Source: Motacilla alba alba (taxonomy: Eukaryota; Chordata; Aves; Passeriformes; Motacillidae). From it: a DNA stretch of 64,000 nucleotides. Position 1 is the first letter of the stretch; each line of letters begins with the position of its first letter. This document shows, piece after piece, positions 1 to 10,710 of the stretch. The notes beneath the pieces are model-generated. The model saw only the letters and a list, made by a program, of their open reading frames with translations. It searched no databases and had not been told where the DNA came from. The DNA is taken from positions 30,408,115-30,472,114 of the forward strand of contig NC_052018.1 of assembly GCF_015832195.1 (NCBI RefSeq), given 5' to 3'. The position numbers and the translations under genes were made by a program.

Positions 1-1495
1 TTTCTCCTTGCCCTCCACCAGCTCTGCAGACCCAAAGAGCAAGGGCCAGCTGATCTCCACAGCATGTTTAAACACCCTGGGAATGGGCAGGCTGTGTGGA
101 GGCTACAAAAGTTTTACTGTGATGAATAAGATCTGTCAAGATCTGTCAGTTTCAAACCTCAACAATGTGCAACAGGAAGGTGAAAAAATTTTCAGAACAA
201 TTCAGTCTCCACAGCAGGTGGAGATGGAAGAAATATATGCTTTTTCATCTGTTTCCCTAAGCAGACCATGAAAAAGATGCACGCAGACTTTCCAGGGGTG
301 AATAAAGGACCACTGAAATGAAGGCGTAAATGCAGAAGAATGTTGTAGCATGTACTTACATGAAACTTTGTCAAATCTATTACTTTCTGAGAGAAAGTAA
401 TGTTACCCATTGAACTTTGGGTACATATTTTAAACTAAATTCAAAAAAAAAAACCAGGACAATGAGTTTGAAGACAACATATGTTATTGCATCACATGGA
501 GGCTTTGGTGGAAGAAATTTAAAGATCATTGAGAACAACTATCATCATCTAGAAGACTAATTTCTGCCATGTGACTGCAGAATTCACTCTAGATCAGCCA
601 TAACGCATAGAGAACCTGTAAAGCACTGGAAGCTCTTCTTGCTCAAGGGAAATGTGAAAACTTCTGGGTGAAAATCAAATTGCATTTTAAAGGACGTGGG
701 ATAAGAAGCTTGACCAAATGGATGAAGTCTTTGAACGATTTTAAAATATTTACATTACTTTCTAATCCTACAGTTGCAAGCCTAGAGTCTGACTACCGAG
801 AGAGGTTGTGGAGTCTCCTCACTGGAGATATTCAAGAACTGTTTGGACACAATCCTGTGCAGTGGGCACTAGGAAGCTGGGAGGTTGAACCAGATGCTCC
901 ACTGTGACCCTGTCCAGCTTAACTGTGGTTTCCCAAACAAATTCCCCAAGAGTTATTTCTGTTGCAGAACTGCTGAGATCATATATTCTGTAAAGTCCAC
1001 TATTTACTTTGAAGACATTTTGTGGAGAAGTAAGATTTTGTCAAGTCAAAATACATTATTATATTTTTGATACTAATTATCTTAGTATTTAACATTTTTT
1101 TCTGTGGAATGCATAAAGGATTTTTCCCTTTTTTTTATTTTCTGTGAGAATTGTATCTTCTTTTGCAGTCACTCAACCTAGCAAGGTGGCTAGAGGCATA
1201 CTACCAAGTATGTGGTTAGTAGACAGTAACATGACCTGTCTACATTTCGGCTGTTAACAAGACATCTAATATGTAACAGTTTGCCCTAATAAAGATTTTC
1301 AGGTTGCAGCCTTTTAAACAGAAGTAATTTCCAGTTTGTAACTGAGGAAGAGAGATTGCTTCTTCAATCAGAATAGCCTTTTTATGTTAGCAAATAGGAA
1401 TGACCAAGTCAGAGCACTGTTCTTGGGTGAAAACTGCAAGGGAAAGCTTTGCTGCAAGTTATTCCAACTGTTGCTCCTTTTTTCTCTGCTTTCAG
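1..1495 (+). other. RIMS1: RIMS1 intron, partial (5' end outside window)
   Basis: No coding exon is recognisable before the acceptor at 1495. The open frames here are short and resemble nothing I know. The stretch is ordinary AT-rich intron. It is assigned to RIMS1 only because the exon that follows starts in the middle of a codon. Confidence 0.75.
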
Positions 1496-1637
1496 AGGCT
1501 GGCAGCAAGAAGCTAAAGAGCACGATACAGAGAAGCACAGAAACAGGAATGGCAGCAGAGATGAGAAGTCGTATGGTTCGACAGCCAAGTCGAGAATCCA
1601 CTGACGGCAGCATAAATAGTTATAGCTCCGAGGGCAA
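1496..1637 (+). CDS. RIMS1: RIMS1 exon: serine-rich linker before C2B
   Basis: This 142-bp exon encodes AGSKKLKSTIQRSTETG, then MAAEMRSRMVRQPSRESTDG, then SINSYSSEG. It is the conserved basic and serine-rich linker just before the C2B region. The acceptor is a pyrimidine tract ending TTTCAG at 1490-1495. The donor is AA/GTAAGT at 1636-1643. The exon starts two bases before a complete codon and ends with the two bases AA of an asparagine codon that the next exon completes. This rules out the naive continuation through GGC AAG TAA, which would stop at once. The preceding RIMS1 exon is not recognisable in 1-1495. Confidence 0.93.
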
Positions 1638-4600
1638 GTAAGTGGCATTAAAAATATCAGTAATGTAGGAGAAGTTTCTAATGATATAGAAGTTTTTTTC
1701 CCACAGACAGCTGTGGGGAATGGGGCAGCTGTTTCCATTCTCTGCTGAACAGTTTGATATGTAGGAAAGGAGAGCAAAGGCAGTTGTGACACAAATATGT
1801 GCAGGAATATTCCAGTATCCTCACAGTTCTCAGTGGGACTCTACTGCATGTGTCAAGGTGTAGTGGTTACTAGGGAATTCTTAGAAGATGACTCCTCAAA
1901 TGAAGGGAAAATGAGGGTGGGCAAATGCACCTTTATAGACCTGAAAAAAAATTAGAGATCTGGACTTCTTGGCTTCACCTTTTTGTATGCTTACTGTGTT
2001 ACCACAATTGCTACTGCATATGGTGTGAGGCACAAAGAGCTGAGGCTGCTATGGTGGCGTTGGCAAGGATCTGCGTAAAGGTGCCTCCATCAACAGATCT
2101 TCGCACCACTCTAATTTTTTTGCAACACTGGAACAGGTTGCCCAGAGAAATTGTGGATTGGCTTATCATTGGGAGTGTTTGCAGCCAGGTTAGATGGGGC
2201 TTTGAGCTACCTGATCTAGTGAAAGGTGTCCTTGTGCATGGCACAAGCATCAAAACTTGATGATTTTTAAGGCGCCTTCCCACCCAAACCATTCTGTGGC
2301 TCTGTGATAATGCTAAGAATTTTAAGAGCCATGTAAGAAAAACAGGCTCCATCATGACTAATTCAAAACCAAAGCAGATAAAGATCAGATGAAGAGTGAG
2401 GGACAAGAGTAAAATATCAGAGTGTTTTCCCCATTATGATTCCTTGACAGGCCATTACTTTTACCCTTTCAACACTTCACCCTACCACTCCCCTTCTCTT
2501 AGGCTGGAGTGTCAATCTGTAGGACATCAGTTACTCACCTTGGTGACACAGGGACAGATAAACTGGACCCTTTAGGGAGGAGCTGGGGGAGCCTGTTTCC
2601 CTGGTTAGCAGTGGAGAGGAGAGGTGGGAGCCCAGCACTAAGGCTGAAGACATTTTCAGTGGAACAGCTTAATCCTCTGTTCCACCTTCACTGTGTGTAA
2701 AAAGATTCAGCAGGGCTGCGGCAGCCAAGGTCTGGATATGGAGGTCGCAGCAGGCATCTGCAGGAAAGAAAGGTAGAGCCATAAATTGCTGGTTTGAGAA
2801 TTAGCCTCTGAGTAAGGCAGTGAGGAAAGCAAGCTTGAGAAGTGAACTGATGTATGCACCCCAAGTACCTTGTCATGTTCTTTTGCTTGACCCTTAACTG
2901 AAGTTTAATGGATTAGAATTAATACACATTAAGATTAATGTGTACTTCCAACCTTCATTATCATATGTATAGCCAGAAGTGTGTTCTCAAATGAATGTTT
3001 TCAATGTTGTTAGTCAGCCTGTGGCAAAATGTAACACATTTTTGGAAACAAAAGGCCAATGAAACAAACAAGAAACATCTCATAGCAGATGCAAGAGTGA
3101 AGGGATAGTGCCGCTGGGGAGAGAAGCAGACAGTATCTTGGTGTTGAACTGGAAACCTTCAGATTCTTTTCTTCCTCCATCTAAAAAAACCATATTAAAA
3201 AAATTAAAACTAAATTTCTGTGAAAAATCTTACCTTTTGGAAAGCAAAGAGTTTTCTAAAGAAAAACGCTGGGCCAAGGGAATGGCATGAAGCTGAATCA
3301 GGGGAGATTTAGGTTAGATGTTAGAAAAAGTTTTTCTGCCCAGAGAGTGGTCACAGCAACAAGCCTGACAGAGTTCAAGAAGTGTTTGGACAATGCTCTC
3401 AGGCACTTAGTGAGATTTTTGGGGCTGTCCTGTGGAGGGCCAGGAGTCAGACTTTGATCATCCTCGTGGATCCTTTCATCTCAGGCTATTCTATGATTCT
3501 ATAAAATTTTCTGACCAGCTTCAGCCACTGACAGTCAATAAGTTTAATGCAGGCATAGAATGGACTTCTTCTATGCAACTACTGGGTTTGAAAAGAACTG
3601 TAAATTGAATGGCTGAAGCACACAGGGCTGATGTGCAGAAACCAAAGCTTTTAATACTGGGTGCTTTTGGCTTTATTAGGAAGTTTGCTATTCTTTTTTC
3701 AGTCTAATGGGGAATTTCATTTGAGGAAGAAGAAGTGGTGGATGGCCTGCTGGGGAATGCGTTGTCTAGACTTGGTTCAGAGTCTGTTTGTTTATTTCTC
3801 GTAATTGTTATAAGGAAGTCAAAGCTGAGTCTTCCCACCATGGATCACTCTTTCTCTCTCTCTTTGTTTTTTCTTTTGTTATTGTTTGTATATCTATTAA
3901 AAAAAAAAAAAAGTGGACACTATGGAATATAAGAAAGCAGCTTGGCAAAGTACACATTATAGCATCATGGAATAGCTTGAGTTGGAAGGGACCTGTAAAG
4001 GTAATTTAAAAGGTCATTTAGTCTAATCCACTGCCCTGGACAGGGCCATCTTCAAGATAAGTTGCTCAAAGCCCTGTCTAACCTGACCTTCAATGTTTCC
4101 ATGTACACTGTGCTGATGTGTTATGGTTCAGTTTGTATTGTGACTGAGGGGTGGGTAGCAACTGCAGATCCAGATTTGTCTGCCAGATTATTTTGGCTAG
4201 AGAGTGGCATTAGATTTAGCTCTAATCACCACTACTGCTACTACCTGCCAGTTTACTGCTTCATTAAACAGCTGCAGCAATCAGAGTAATTTAGTGTATA
4301 CATCTGTTTTCCCTGGTTGTTCTAACTGATGCAGATGGGGTTTGGATCAATGTAAATCACACACTCACTAATGAAGAATAGGCTATGAAATTTCATGAAG
4401 CTTTTTATGTGTTCTCATACAAGGTCATTCTTAGTCTATTTACCAATCAAGCTCTTCACTGCTCCTGGAGACCTCCTTAGCAAGACCTATTTTATGGACT
4501 ACTTCGAGTTGATGTGCAGAGTTTCTCTACTCTGCTTTGGGGTCCATGGGAAACAGATCATTCTGGACGCTGCAGAATAATTTGTGGTTGTGCATCCTGA

Positions 4601-7600
4601 GCTGCTTGCCTTGTATCAGCAGTACTTTTGTGGTAAATACTGTAGGATGACAGAAATTAATCCTGTTCTTATGCTTAACCAGCTTCTATTTTGTTTCAGC
4701 TTAATATTTCCTGGAGTACGGCTGGGCGCTGACAGTCAGTTCAGTGATTTCCTCGATGGACTGGGACCTGCACAGTTAGTGGGCCGACAAACACTAGCGA
4801 CCCCTGCCATGGGTAAGAATGATATGTTCTCCTCTGTTAAACAAATAATAAGACAACTAACTAATGCACACACTGGCAGACAACAACACCAAAAGGATTT
4901 TTACCAAGTGTCTTCCTTCATTGTCAATATGAAGGTCCTATCTGCAGTCACCAGTGTTCATATCATGGCAGCACCCAAAGTGAGGTGAGAAACTATTTGC
5001 TCCTATTGCTACTGGCTAAACTTATTTGCAATTTGAAGACAGGGGTTTTACTTCCCACACAAAAATATTCTTCTTCAATCATAGCTCCCTGCAAAAGCTC
5101 AACTGTTCAGAGTTCATATTTACTTGACACAGATTATATTGGATGTGACAGAGGGTTTCTGGCAGACTGCACTGTTCCAAGTTTACTTCATCTAACTCCA
5201 GAAAGTGAAACTTCTGGAAAGATCGGCAATGACCAATAATCAGTCACTGATAAAGCCAGTGCTTGTCATGAGAGACACAAAGTCCTTTTCTACAACAGCT
5301 GCTGGGGGCTATCTGTGATCTTCTCTATTTTCCAGACCAGTCTGTAACTTCCTTTAGCATCATTAGCTGTATCATATTTATTAACAGGGTATGAGTTGTA
5401 TAAGGAGTACAAGAGTGCAGAACTATGTAATAAGTATCTTTGGACACATTTGGGGTTGGAGTTTTTTGGGGTTTTTTGCTTATATATGAGCAGTTCTTAG
5501 ACATGCTTTAGGATGCTAATGGAGGAGTCCTTGATCCACTACTGTAATAATACTTCTCCTGCTGGAAATAATAAATGGCCAATGCTTCAGTACAACTGTC
5601 TTGGTAAACCAGCTTTAGGAAGGGCTACTGAAACACATCTGAAAAAGGAGAGAGAAACGGAAAAAAAAAATTGCAAAAAACAGTGTTCCCAACTGAAGAG
5701 CAGAAGAAAAATATGCTATTTAGAATGCTCTGAGGACCCTCTAAGGCAAAACTTGCTGTATAAATCCAAATGACTGCTACTAAAGCATTCATAAACATCA
5801 AATTTATAAATATTAGCATTTTTATTATAATTTTGGAAGAAAATGTATTAGTGAGATTATTTGTCCAATAAATAGCTAAATGGCTTTATTGGCATGCATA
5901 TAAGTGTCTACATTTCTTCTGTTTCTTTATTTTAATCTTGTTTTGTGACTAAAGATTTTTCTGTAGATAACTTGAGTAAAACATTTATTTTGACTTTTTT
6001 TTACAACTTTATCTACTATAAACTCAAGTTTTGGCCCACAAAAAGCACTCCACCGTTTTTAAACAATTTTTAGAAGATCTGCTCTGTGCTATCCTTTCAT
6101 TAGTGATGATTTGAAGATGTTTGGATTATCGCTCCCCCTTCTGGTTACCTGTTGCATGTTTTATTTTGGATATGAGATTGAGATGTGCTCTTAAGAGGGC
6201 TTGTTGGAATTTTCCTCTGAACTATTTTTAGTGCCAAACACGGCTGTGTTTATTCCAGCAAAGTTTAATTGATAAAAAAAGCTTTGTTGCTGTTCTGTCA
6301 TGCCTCACATACCAAGGTATAAACACTGCGTTAATATGCTGTTAGAGAAACATGTGAAAATCTCATGCCAAATTAATTTCAAAATGCTGTTTCTCTAAAT
6401 CCAGACTCCAAATTCTATAGTTCAGGATCAGCTATTTGTGAATTTGTTTTTTTAGATAATCAGAGCTTACATATCAAATATATACGTAGTCATGTGTTTC
6501 ATGGATGTAGTTCATTTATTTGCTCAAGTGTCATGTAGCTGCTCATGTCATACTGCACATTTTTTAATTCTAAGTGGCCTCTCTTAATATATTTTAATCT
6601 AAGTTAGATTTCTACTAAGTTAGATTTCTACTCAGCTGATTCCATGATATATGAAAACACAGAGATACAATGTTTTGAGCATCAGTACATAATTTACTGC
6701 CCTTGTATTTTATTGATCTAGATCAGAACATTGCTTAGTCTCAGAGTAAGCAGTTCCCTTTTTCTGCAGGAAATGTCATTTGTCAAAACTCTGGCAAGGA
6801 AACAAGTTTGACTGTTTAGAAATGAAAACAGTTTCTTTTTTTTTAACATGTTGTGACATTTTAGTCACACCAAAAATGTGTGTGGAATATTGATAAAAAT
6901 TGTGTGCCTGGTGGGGACTTTTGAAGAAAAAATACCTCTTTTTAGTTGGTATGAACTGTATACCTAGAGAGGGAACCATGCGCCCTAAGTATATATTATT
7001 TAGTCCTTGTTTAAGGATGGAGAAGCCAACGGGATCATCAGGAGACACAACAAGCACAGTAATGCAGAAGAATAATATAAAACTAGTATTTCTCTTGCTC
7101 ACCCTTATACCTTCTCTCCTGTGCTGAACTGCTTCTCTAAAATGTGGGCTTCTTTCTTCCTCTCAGGTGACATCCAGATTGGAATGGTGGATAAAAAAGG
7201 CCAGTTAGAAGTAGAAGTCATTAGAGCCCGTGGCCTCACACAAAAACCTGGCTCCAAATCTACCCCAGGTAGGGGAAAAAACTGTACACAACAATGCTTC
7301 AAGCAGGGAGCAGCTTGTGCTACTGTTGCTGTCAGTGTCAATAATTTACATAATGTAAATTGTAATAATACTGTATCACTTTTATAAGGACATTTGCTAA
7401 AGTTCTAGTTATCTATAGAAACAGTTGTTAGAGGAGATTTAGAATCAATACCCCAACCACTGCTTATTGTAAAACCTTGAATGGTTCTTTTAGATAACAT
7501 GTAGTGAAAATGGTACTTTGCAATCTCTTTAGGAGCTAGAGATGAAAGTGCAATTCGTGTCTGTGTCATTGGAGTGGCAGAGTCTTAAAGGTTCCTTTTG

Positions 7601-8694
7601 CTTTGATCTCTGACCCCTAAGCATTTATAGAGAATACAAAATAGCTGTCAGTGACAGCTAACTTCTGGAAAAAGAAAATGTTTTTAAATAACTGACATGA
7701 AGTGTAATTGTTGTTAGTAAGATCTTAGATCATTACCTTCAAAGTTTATAAAAATCAAATTGATTTCTTGTGGGCTGTGTCATCTTTTTTATGAATATAA
7801 TTGTATTCAGATTATACAATTGCGAAGATAAAATGAAAATAACATGTCATTTTCTTTCTACTCTGCTTCCTTTTAAGGCATTTGTTCTCCATTTCAGATG
7901 GGCACTGTAAGTCCAAATATAACATTCTTGATGTTCTGTTTGCAGCTCCGTATGTTAAAGTGTATTTACTGGAAAATGGAGCATGTATAGCTAAGAAGAA
8001 GACAAGAATTGCAAGGAAGACACTTGATCCTCTGTACCAACAGACACTGGTTTTTGAAGAAAGTCCACAGGGTAAAGTCCTTCAGGTCAGTTTCTTCTTG
8101 ATCTCATTTTAGGCTGTCATTTGGGGAATCAGTTGCATGTTTACCTAAATTTAATGAGTATGTGTAAAGCCATTCCAACTCGCTAAGCATTTAATTTTAT
8201 AAATACCGTTACAGACATCCTTGTGGCTTGTAGTTTCAGACTTGCAAAATGTCTTATTGCATTAAACATTTCTCTTTTGCTGGCTCTTGTTCCTGTCCTG
8301 CCATGAGGTTTTCCCATGAAAGGGAAGCAGTCATTCACTCTTGAGAATAACATTTTCCTTATGCTAACACATGTAACAGCAAGAGTGAACATACATAAGC
8401 ACAGGTTTAAGTATATAACCCTGTATAAGCATGGATTTGGGGACAATCATGAACCTTAATTTTATGTTCTTTCAGGTAATAGTCTGGGGAGACTATGGCC
8501 GAATGGACCACAAATGCTTCATGGGAGTTGCCCAGATCCTTCTGGAGGAACTGGATCTGTCCAGCGTGGTAATAGGCTGGTATAAATTATTTCCACCTTC
8601 ATCGCTAGTGGATCCAACATTGACTCCCCTGACACGTAGGGCTTCCCAGTCATCTCTGGAAAGTTCAACTGGGCCTCCCTGCATTAGATCATAG
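1496..8694 (+). CDS. RIMS1: RIMS1 (RIM1) C-terminal coding part, five exons
   Basis: RIM1 is a scaffold of the presynaptic active zone. It helps dock and prime synaptic vesicles and tethers voltage-gated calcium channels. Only the C-terminal 237 complete residues are here; the Rab3-binding, PDZ and C2A parts must lie upstream. Joining 1496-1637, 4700-4812, 7167-7268, 7946-8085 and 8476-8694 gives one uninterrupted frame: two bases that complete an upstream codon, then 238 codons including TAG. Every junction is AG/GT and in phase. The protein reads SRESTDGSINSYSSEG, then FSDFLDGLGPAQLVGRQTL, then the C2B domain (about residues 86-215 of this part), and ends STGPPCIRS. RIM1 is preferred over RIM2 because LGADSQ, LLENGACIAKKKTRIARKTLDP, HKCFMG and the PPCIRS end match RIM1 as I remember it; RIM2 has ASDSQ, LLDNGVC and PSYSRS. 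The C2B lacks the usual set of calcium-binding aspartates (PAPYVKVYLLENG where calcium-binding C2 domains have an acidic loop), as known for the family. Confidence 0.95.
2118..2309 (+). mobile_element. CR1 LINE 3' end, 5'-truncated
   Basis: The sequence follows the CR1 3' region in order. It opens with a CACTGGAACAGGTTGCCCAG block. Then come GTTAGATGGGGCTTTGAG, the CTGATCTAGTGAAAGGTG segment, and GATGATTTTTAAGG. It ends CCCACCCAAACCATTCTGTG followed by one more degenerate octamer. It is moderately diverged and lies inside a RIMS1 intron in the sense direction. The left edge is fuzzy by a few tens of bases. Confidence 0.88.
3271..3503 (+). mobile_element. CR1 LINE 3' end, different subfamily
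   Basis: It starts with a GGAATGGCATGAAGCTGAA segment and continues through a TTAGGTTAGATGTTAG block, CAGAGAGTGGTC and AGGCACTTAGTGAGATTTTT. It ends with CTCAGGCTATTCTATGATTC. The order matches CR1 3' ends of the type that reads ggagtcagactttgatcatcc before the tail, so it is a different subfamily from the copy at 2118. It lies within a RIMS1 intron. Confidence 0.88.
3957..4104 (-). mobile_element. CR1 LINE 3' tail, antisense
   Basis: On the plus strand this reads as reversed CR1. A TAGCATCATGGAATAGCTTG segment and AGTTGGAAGGGACCT come first. Then follow TCATTTAGTCTAATCCACTG, GGACAGGGCCATCTTCAAG and TTGCTCAAAGCCCTGTCTAA. Only about 150 bases remain. It lies within a RIMS1 intron, opposite in orientation to the two other CR1 copies there. 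Confidence 0.87.
4700..4812 (+). CDS. RIMS1: RIMS1 exon: FSDFLDGLGPAQLVGRQTL segment
   Basis: This 113-bp exon encodes (N)LIFPGVRLGADSQ, FSDFLDGLGPAQLVGRQTL and ATPAM(G). The block is almost invariant between RIM proteins and sits directly N-terminal to C2B. The acceptor is TTTGTTTCAG ending at 4699. The donor is GTAAGA starting at 4813. One base of the split asparagine codon enters and one base of a glycine codon leaves. LGADSQ supports RIM1 rather than RIM2. Confidence 0.94.
4813..7166 (+). other. RIMS1: RIMS1 intron, no repeat recognised
   Basis: A 2.35-kb GT-AG intron, very AT-rich. Unlike the intron before it, I see no CR1 copy or other interspersed repeat. There is only a small direct repeat of a 15-16 base AT-rich unit near 6600-6630. 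No alternative exon is supported. Confidence 0.85.
7167..7268 (+). CDS. RIMS1: RIMS1 exon: first strands of C2B
   Basis: This 102-bp exon encodes (G)DIQIGMVDKKGQLEVEV, then IRARGLTQKPGSKSTP(A), the first beta strands of C2B. The acceptor is TTCCTCTCAG ending at 7166. The donor is GTAGGG at 7269, somewhat weaker than the GTAAGT-type donors of the two exons before it. The loop GSKSTPAPY has no aspartate where calcium-binding C2 domains carry one, which fits the known calcium independence of RIM C2B. Confidence 0.94.
7269..8475 (+). other. RIMS1: Two short RIMS1 introns (7269-7945, 8086-8475)
   Basis: These two introns (677 and 390 bases) flank the 7946-8085 exon. Both are GT-AG and hold no recognisable repeat. 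The feature span includes the exon between them, which is annotated separately. Confidence 0.85.
7946..8085 (+). CDS. RIMS1: RIMS1 exon: central C2B
   Basis: This 140-bp exon encodes (A)PYVKVYLLENGACIAKKKT, then RIARKTLDPLYQQTLVFEE, then SPQGKVLQ. The lysine-rich strand KKKTRIARK is the polybasic face of the C2B sandwich, known in this family as a phosphoinositide and partner contact. The acceptor is TGTTTGCAG ending at 7945. The donor is CAG/GTCAGT at 8083-8091. The exon ends on a codon boundary. GACIAKKKTRIARKTLDP is RIM1-type. Confidence 0.95.
8476..8694 (+). CDS. RIMS1: RIMS1 terminal coding exon with stop
   Basis: This is the last coding exon: 72 codons and TAG at 8692-8694. It begins VIVWGDYGRMDHKCFMGVAQ and runs through LEELDLSSVVIGWYKLFPPS to the C-terminal tail LTPLTRRASQSSLESSTGPP and CIRS. 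The acceptor is a long pyrimidine stretch ending TTTCAG at 8475. The start is phase 0, consistent with the previous exon. The end of C2B and the short serine-rich tail are full length as I remember the family. Confidence 0.96.
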   Translation, partial: VIVWGDYGRMDHKCFMGVAQILLEELDLSSVVIGWYKLFPPSSLVDPTLTPLTRRASQSSLESSTGPPCIRS

Positions 8695-9352
8695 TCGCAG
8701 GTGCTGTCTATTCAAAACATCACGCAGGATAACAATTGGAACCAGATATTCACATGATCAAGAAACACAGTTGGAGAGAGACAATCACTTCCGTTTTTGC
8801 TTGTAGCAATTATCCAAACATATGTCTGTCTGTTGAGAGATGGCTTAAATTGACAGAACAAAGGTATATCACATACAGCTAACCTATTAGCAGCTACCAC
8901 TGATGCTTATAATGATTAAAAAAAAAAAAAAAAGAAAGAAAGGAAAAAGAAAGAAAGAGAGGGACATTTAGATTCGACCTAAGTCAAAGATGACCCAAAC
9001 TGGAAGCTCTCACTCTGTTAACAATGTTGTTTTTTCACATTTTGAGAGAGCCCTCAAGCAGTGTTACCTTCCTGGTGTTTCAGCAGTTTTTCTGTACTTG
9101 TCACTTCCACTAGTTTTTTGCCACGTGATTCTGCTAGTTTTGTAGAAGTCCTCACAATGCTAACAGAGACCCTTCCTTTCTTTTCCTAAACCAAACAAAA
9201 AGGGCTGAAGCATATCTCTGTAAGCATCGTTAAAGTGTTCAACAGCCACAGTTACAATTCCAGCGAGTACAAATCGTTCCTCAGTTCTGGTACTTACAAG
9301 TCTTTCACATGGGAACCCAGAACAAATGACCAATCTAAGTTATATTCTTAAA

Positions 9353-9358
9353 AATAAA
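9353..9358 (+). terminator. RIMS1: Possible proximal poly(A) signal of RIMS1
   Basis: An AATAAA inside the 3' UTR, about 660 bases after the stop codon. The downstream sequence is only modestly GT-rich, so use is uncertain. A further AATAAA is at 10334-10339, with GGTGTAG-type sequence downstream. Confidence 0.3.
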
Positions 9359-10687
9359 AATCATCACAGTGCCACTTTTTCTTTGTAAAAAGCAGATATG
9401 TTTGCATTATATATATATATAATAACTTTTCTGTTTATGATGTTTTGCATGGAAGAATTTTGAAGAATTCTGCAACTACTGCTGGGGACTGGTATAAAGC
9501 AGCTTTAGTCTTAATTTTGACATTGAATATGTTACTGGTAATGCAATTCTCCTCCTAGAATTGGAGAGGAAATACTTACGTTTCTGTGTATAAATGTATA
9601 TTTGACTTCCCAAAATGTTGACCAGGAATGAATTGAGCATATGACACTTTCAGCTGTACCCAGGCTTCTCTGATGTGTGTCGCTTCAGACGCACCTGTCT
9701 GCCCTGGATAGAGCATGGTATGAGTTGTTCAATGTTTCACTGGAGATTCCAGTTGAAATATTCTGCACTTACTAATGTTTTTACCAAATTTTAGTTTACA
9801 TTTCTTTGAGATTGATGCAAGCACAAGGCTTGATTTTTTAACGCAAGATATCTTACTTTTTGGAGAAAAAAAATCAAATTTCAATTTGCTTTTTATTCAT
9901 TTGAGTTCTTCTTGGCCTTGAAATCCCTTGTGATATCCTGTAAATGTGCGAAGAACTGCAGATTCCTGCAGGTGCATTGATATGTTTCCCCTCCTTTTAC
10001 AGGCCATTCAATTTTGTGATCACACAAATAGAGCAGCATGACTTGGAACTGTTCAAAGCTGCATGCACGTTTTGTAAAAAGAGATGAAAAAAAGGTTATT
10101 TAATAATGTATGTTAGTTCCACATAGGCCAGCTTGTATGTTGCATGTACTTGTACAGTTTGCTCGTAATTACTATACTGAAGTAACCAAGAAATCTAAGC
10201 CATCCATTTTTCTTATAGACATTTTGCAGGTTTTAGCCAGGCTAGGTCTGTGGGTCTGGTGCTAAATGTCTATAGATGGACTTTATTTTTTACCCTATGG
10301 AAAACGTGATGTAGTACGGACCAAATTCCTTCTAATAAATATTTTGGTGTAGATTCCTACTGTGGGGCTGTAACACATGTAGAAACTGTGTACACACTAG
10401 GTTTTAATTCATAGACATACTGCCTGCACCAAGTGGAACTATTTATTATTACTCAACACATGGGAATTATTCTGCCCATCTTTCCATAGGGCACAGATTG
10501 GTTACTGCTCGACCTGCTGAGCAGGAAGAACTCAAGCATTGGTGCACTACTACTAGATCCTGTTCTGTCTTAGTGGACAAAAACCAACTAGCTATAATTC
10601 GATAGTATCTTTCTATTTTGACCACTTGTCTTAACACTCCCCTGTGCTTTTAAATGAACTTCCAACTCATGTTATGTAAACATGTTT

Positions 10688-10693
10688 AATAAA
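10688..10693 (+). terminator. RIMS1: Probable main poly(A) signal of RIMS1
   Basis: This is a canonical AATAAA, followed within about 20-45 bases by a GT-rich stretch (GTAGTAGTTGTG, then TCTCTGTATGTTCTG). That is the usual arrangement of hexamer, cleavage site and downstream element. It has the best downstream context of the three hexamers in the inferred 3' UTR. Cleavage would fall at roughly 10705-10715. Confidence 0.65.
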
Positions 10694-10710
10694 ATTTCCT
10701 TTTCATGTCC

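Larger units (their letters stand above)
1638..4699 (+). other. RIMS1: RIMS1 intron with three CR1 tails
   Basis: A 3.06-kb GT-AG intron. It contains CR1 3' ends at about 2118-2309 and 3271-3503 (sense) and 3957-4104 (antisense), listed separately. Nothing else in it is recognised as coding. Confidence 0.85.
8695..10710 (+). other. RIMS1: RIMS1 3' untranslated region
   Basis: After the TAG codon there is about 2 kb of AT-rich DNA with no coding exon. I call it 3' UTR up to the AATAAA at 10688. Two more AATAAA hexamers lie inside it, at 9353-9358 and 10334-10339, so shorter isoforms are possible. An A-rich purine tract fills 8918-8963 and a short (AT)n lies near 9409-9420. The 3' end is inferred from signals only. 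Confidence 0.7.

Noticed and set aside
1384..1641. Reading the first RIMS1 exon as a complete small protein ending GK then TAA
   Set aside because: The apparent stop lies in the GTAAGT donor. Splicing to 4700 restores the conserved SSEGNLIFPG sequence.
1496..8694. Assignment to RIMS2 instead of RIMS1
   Set aside because: At the positions that differ between the paralogues as I recall them (LGADSQ, LLENGACIAKKKTRIARKTLDP, HKCFMG, C-terminal PPCIRS) the sequence agrees with RIM1.
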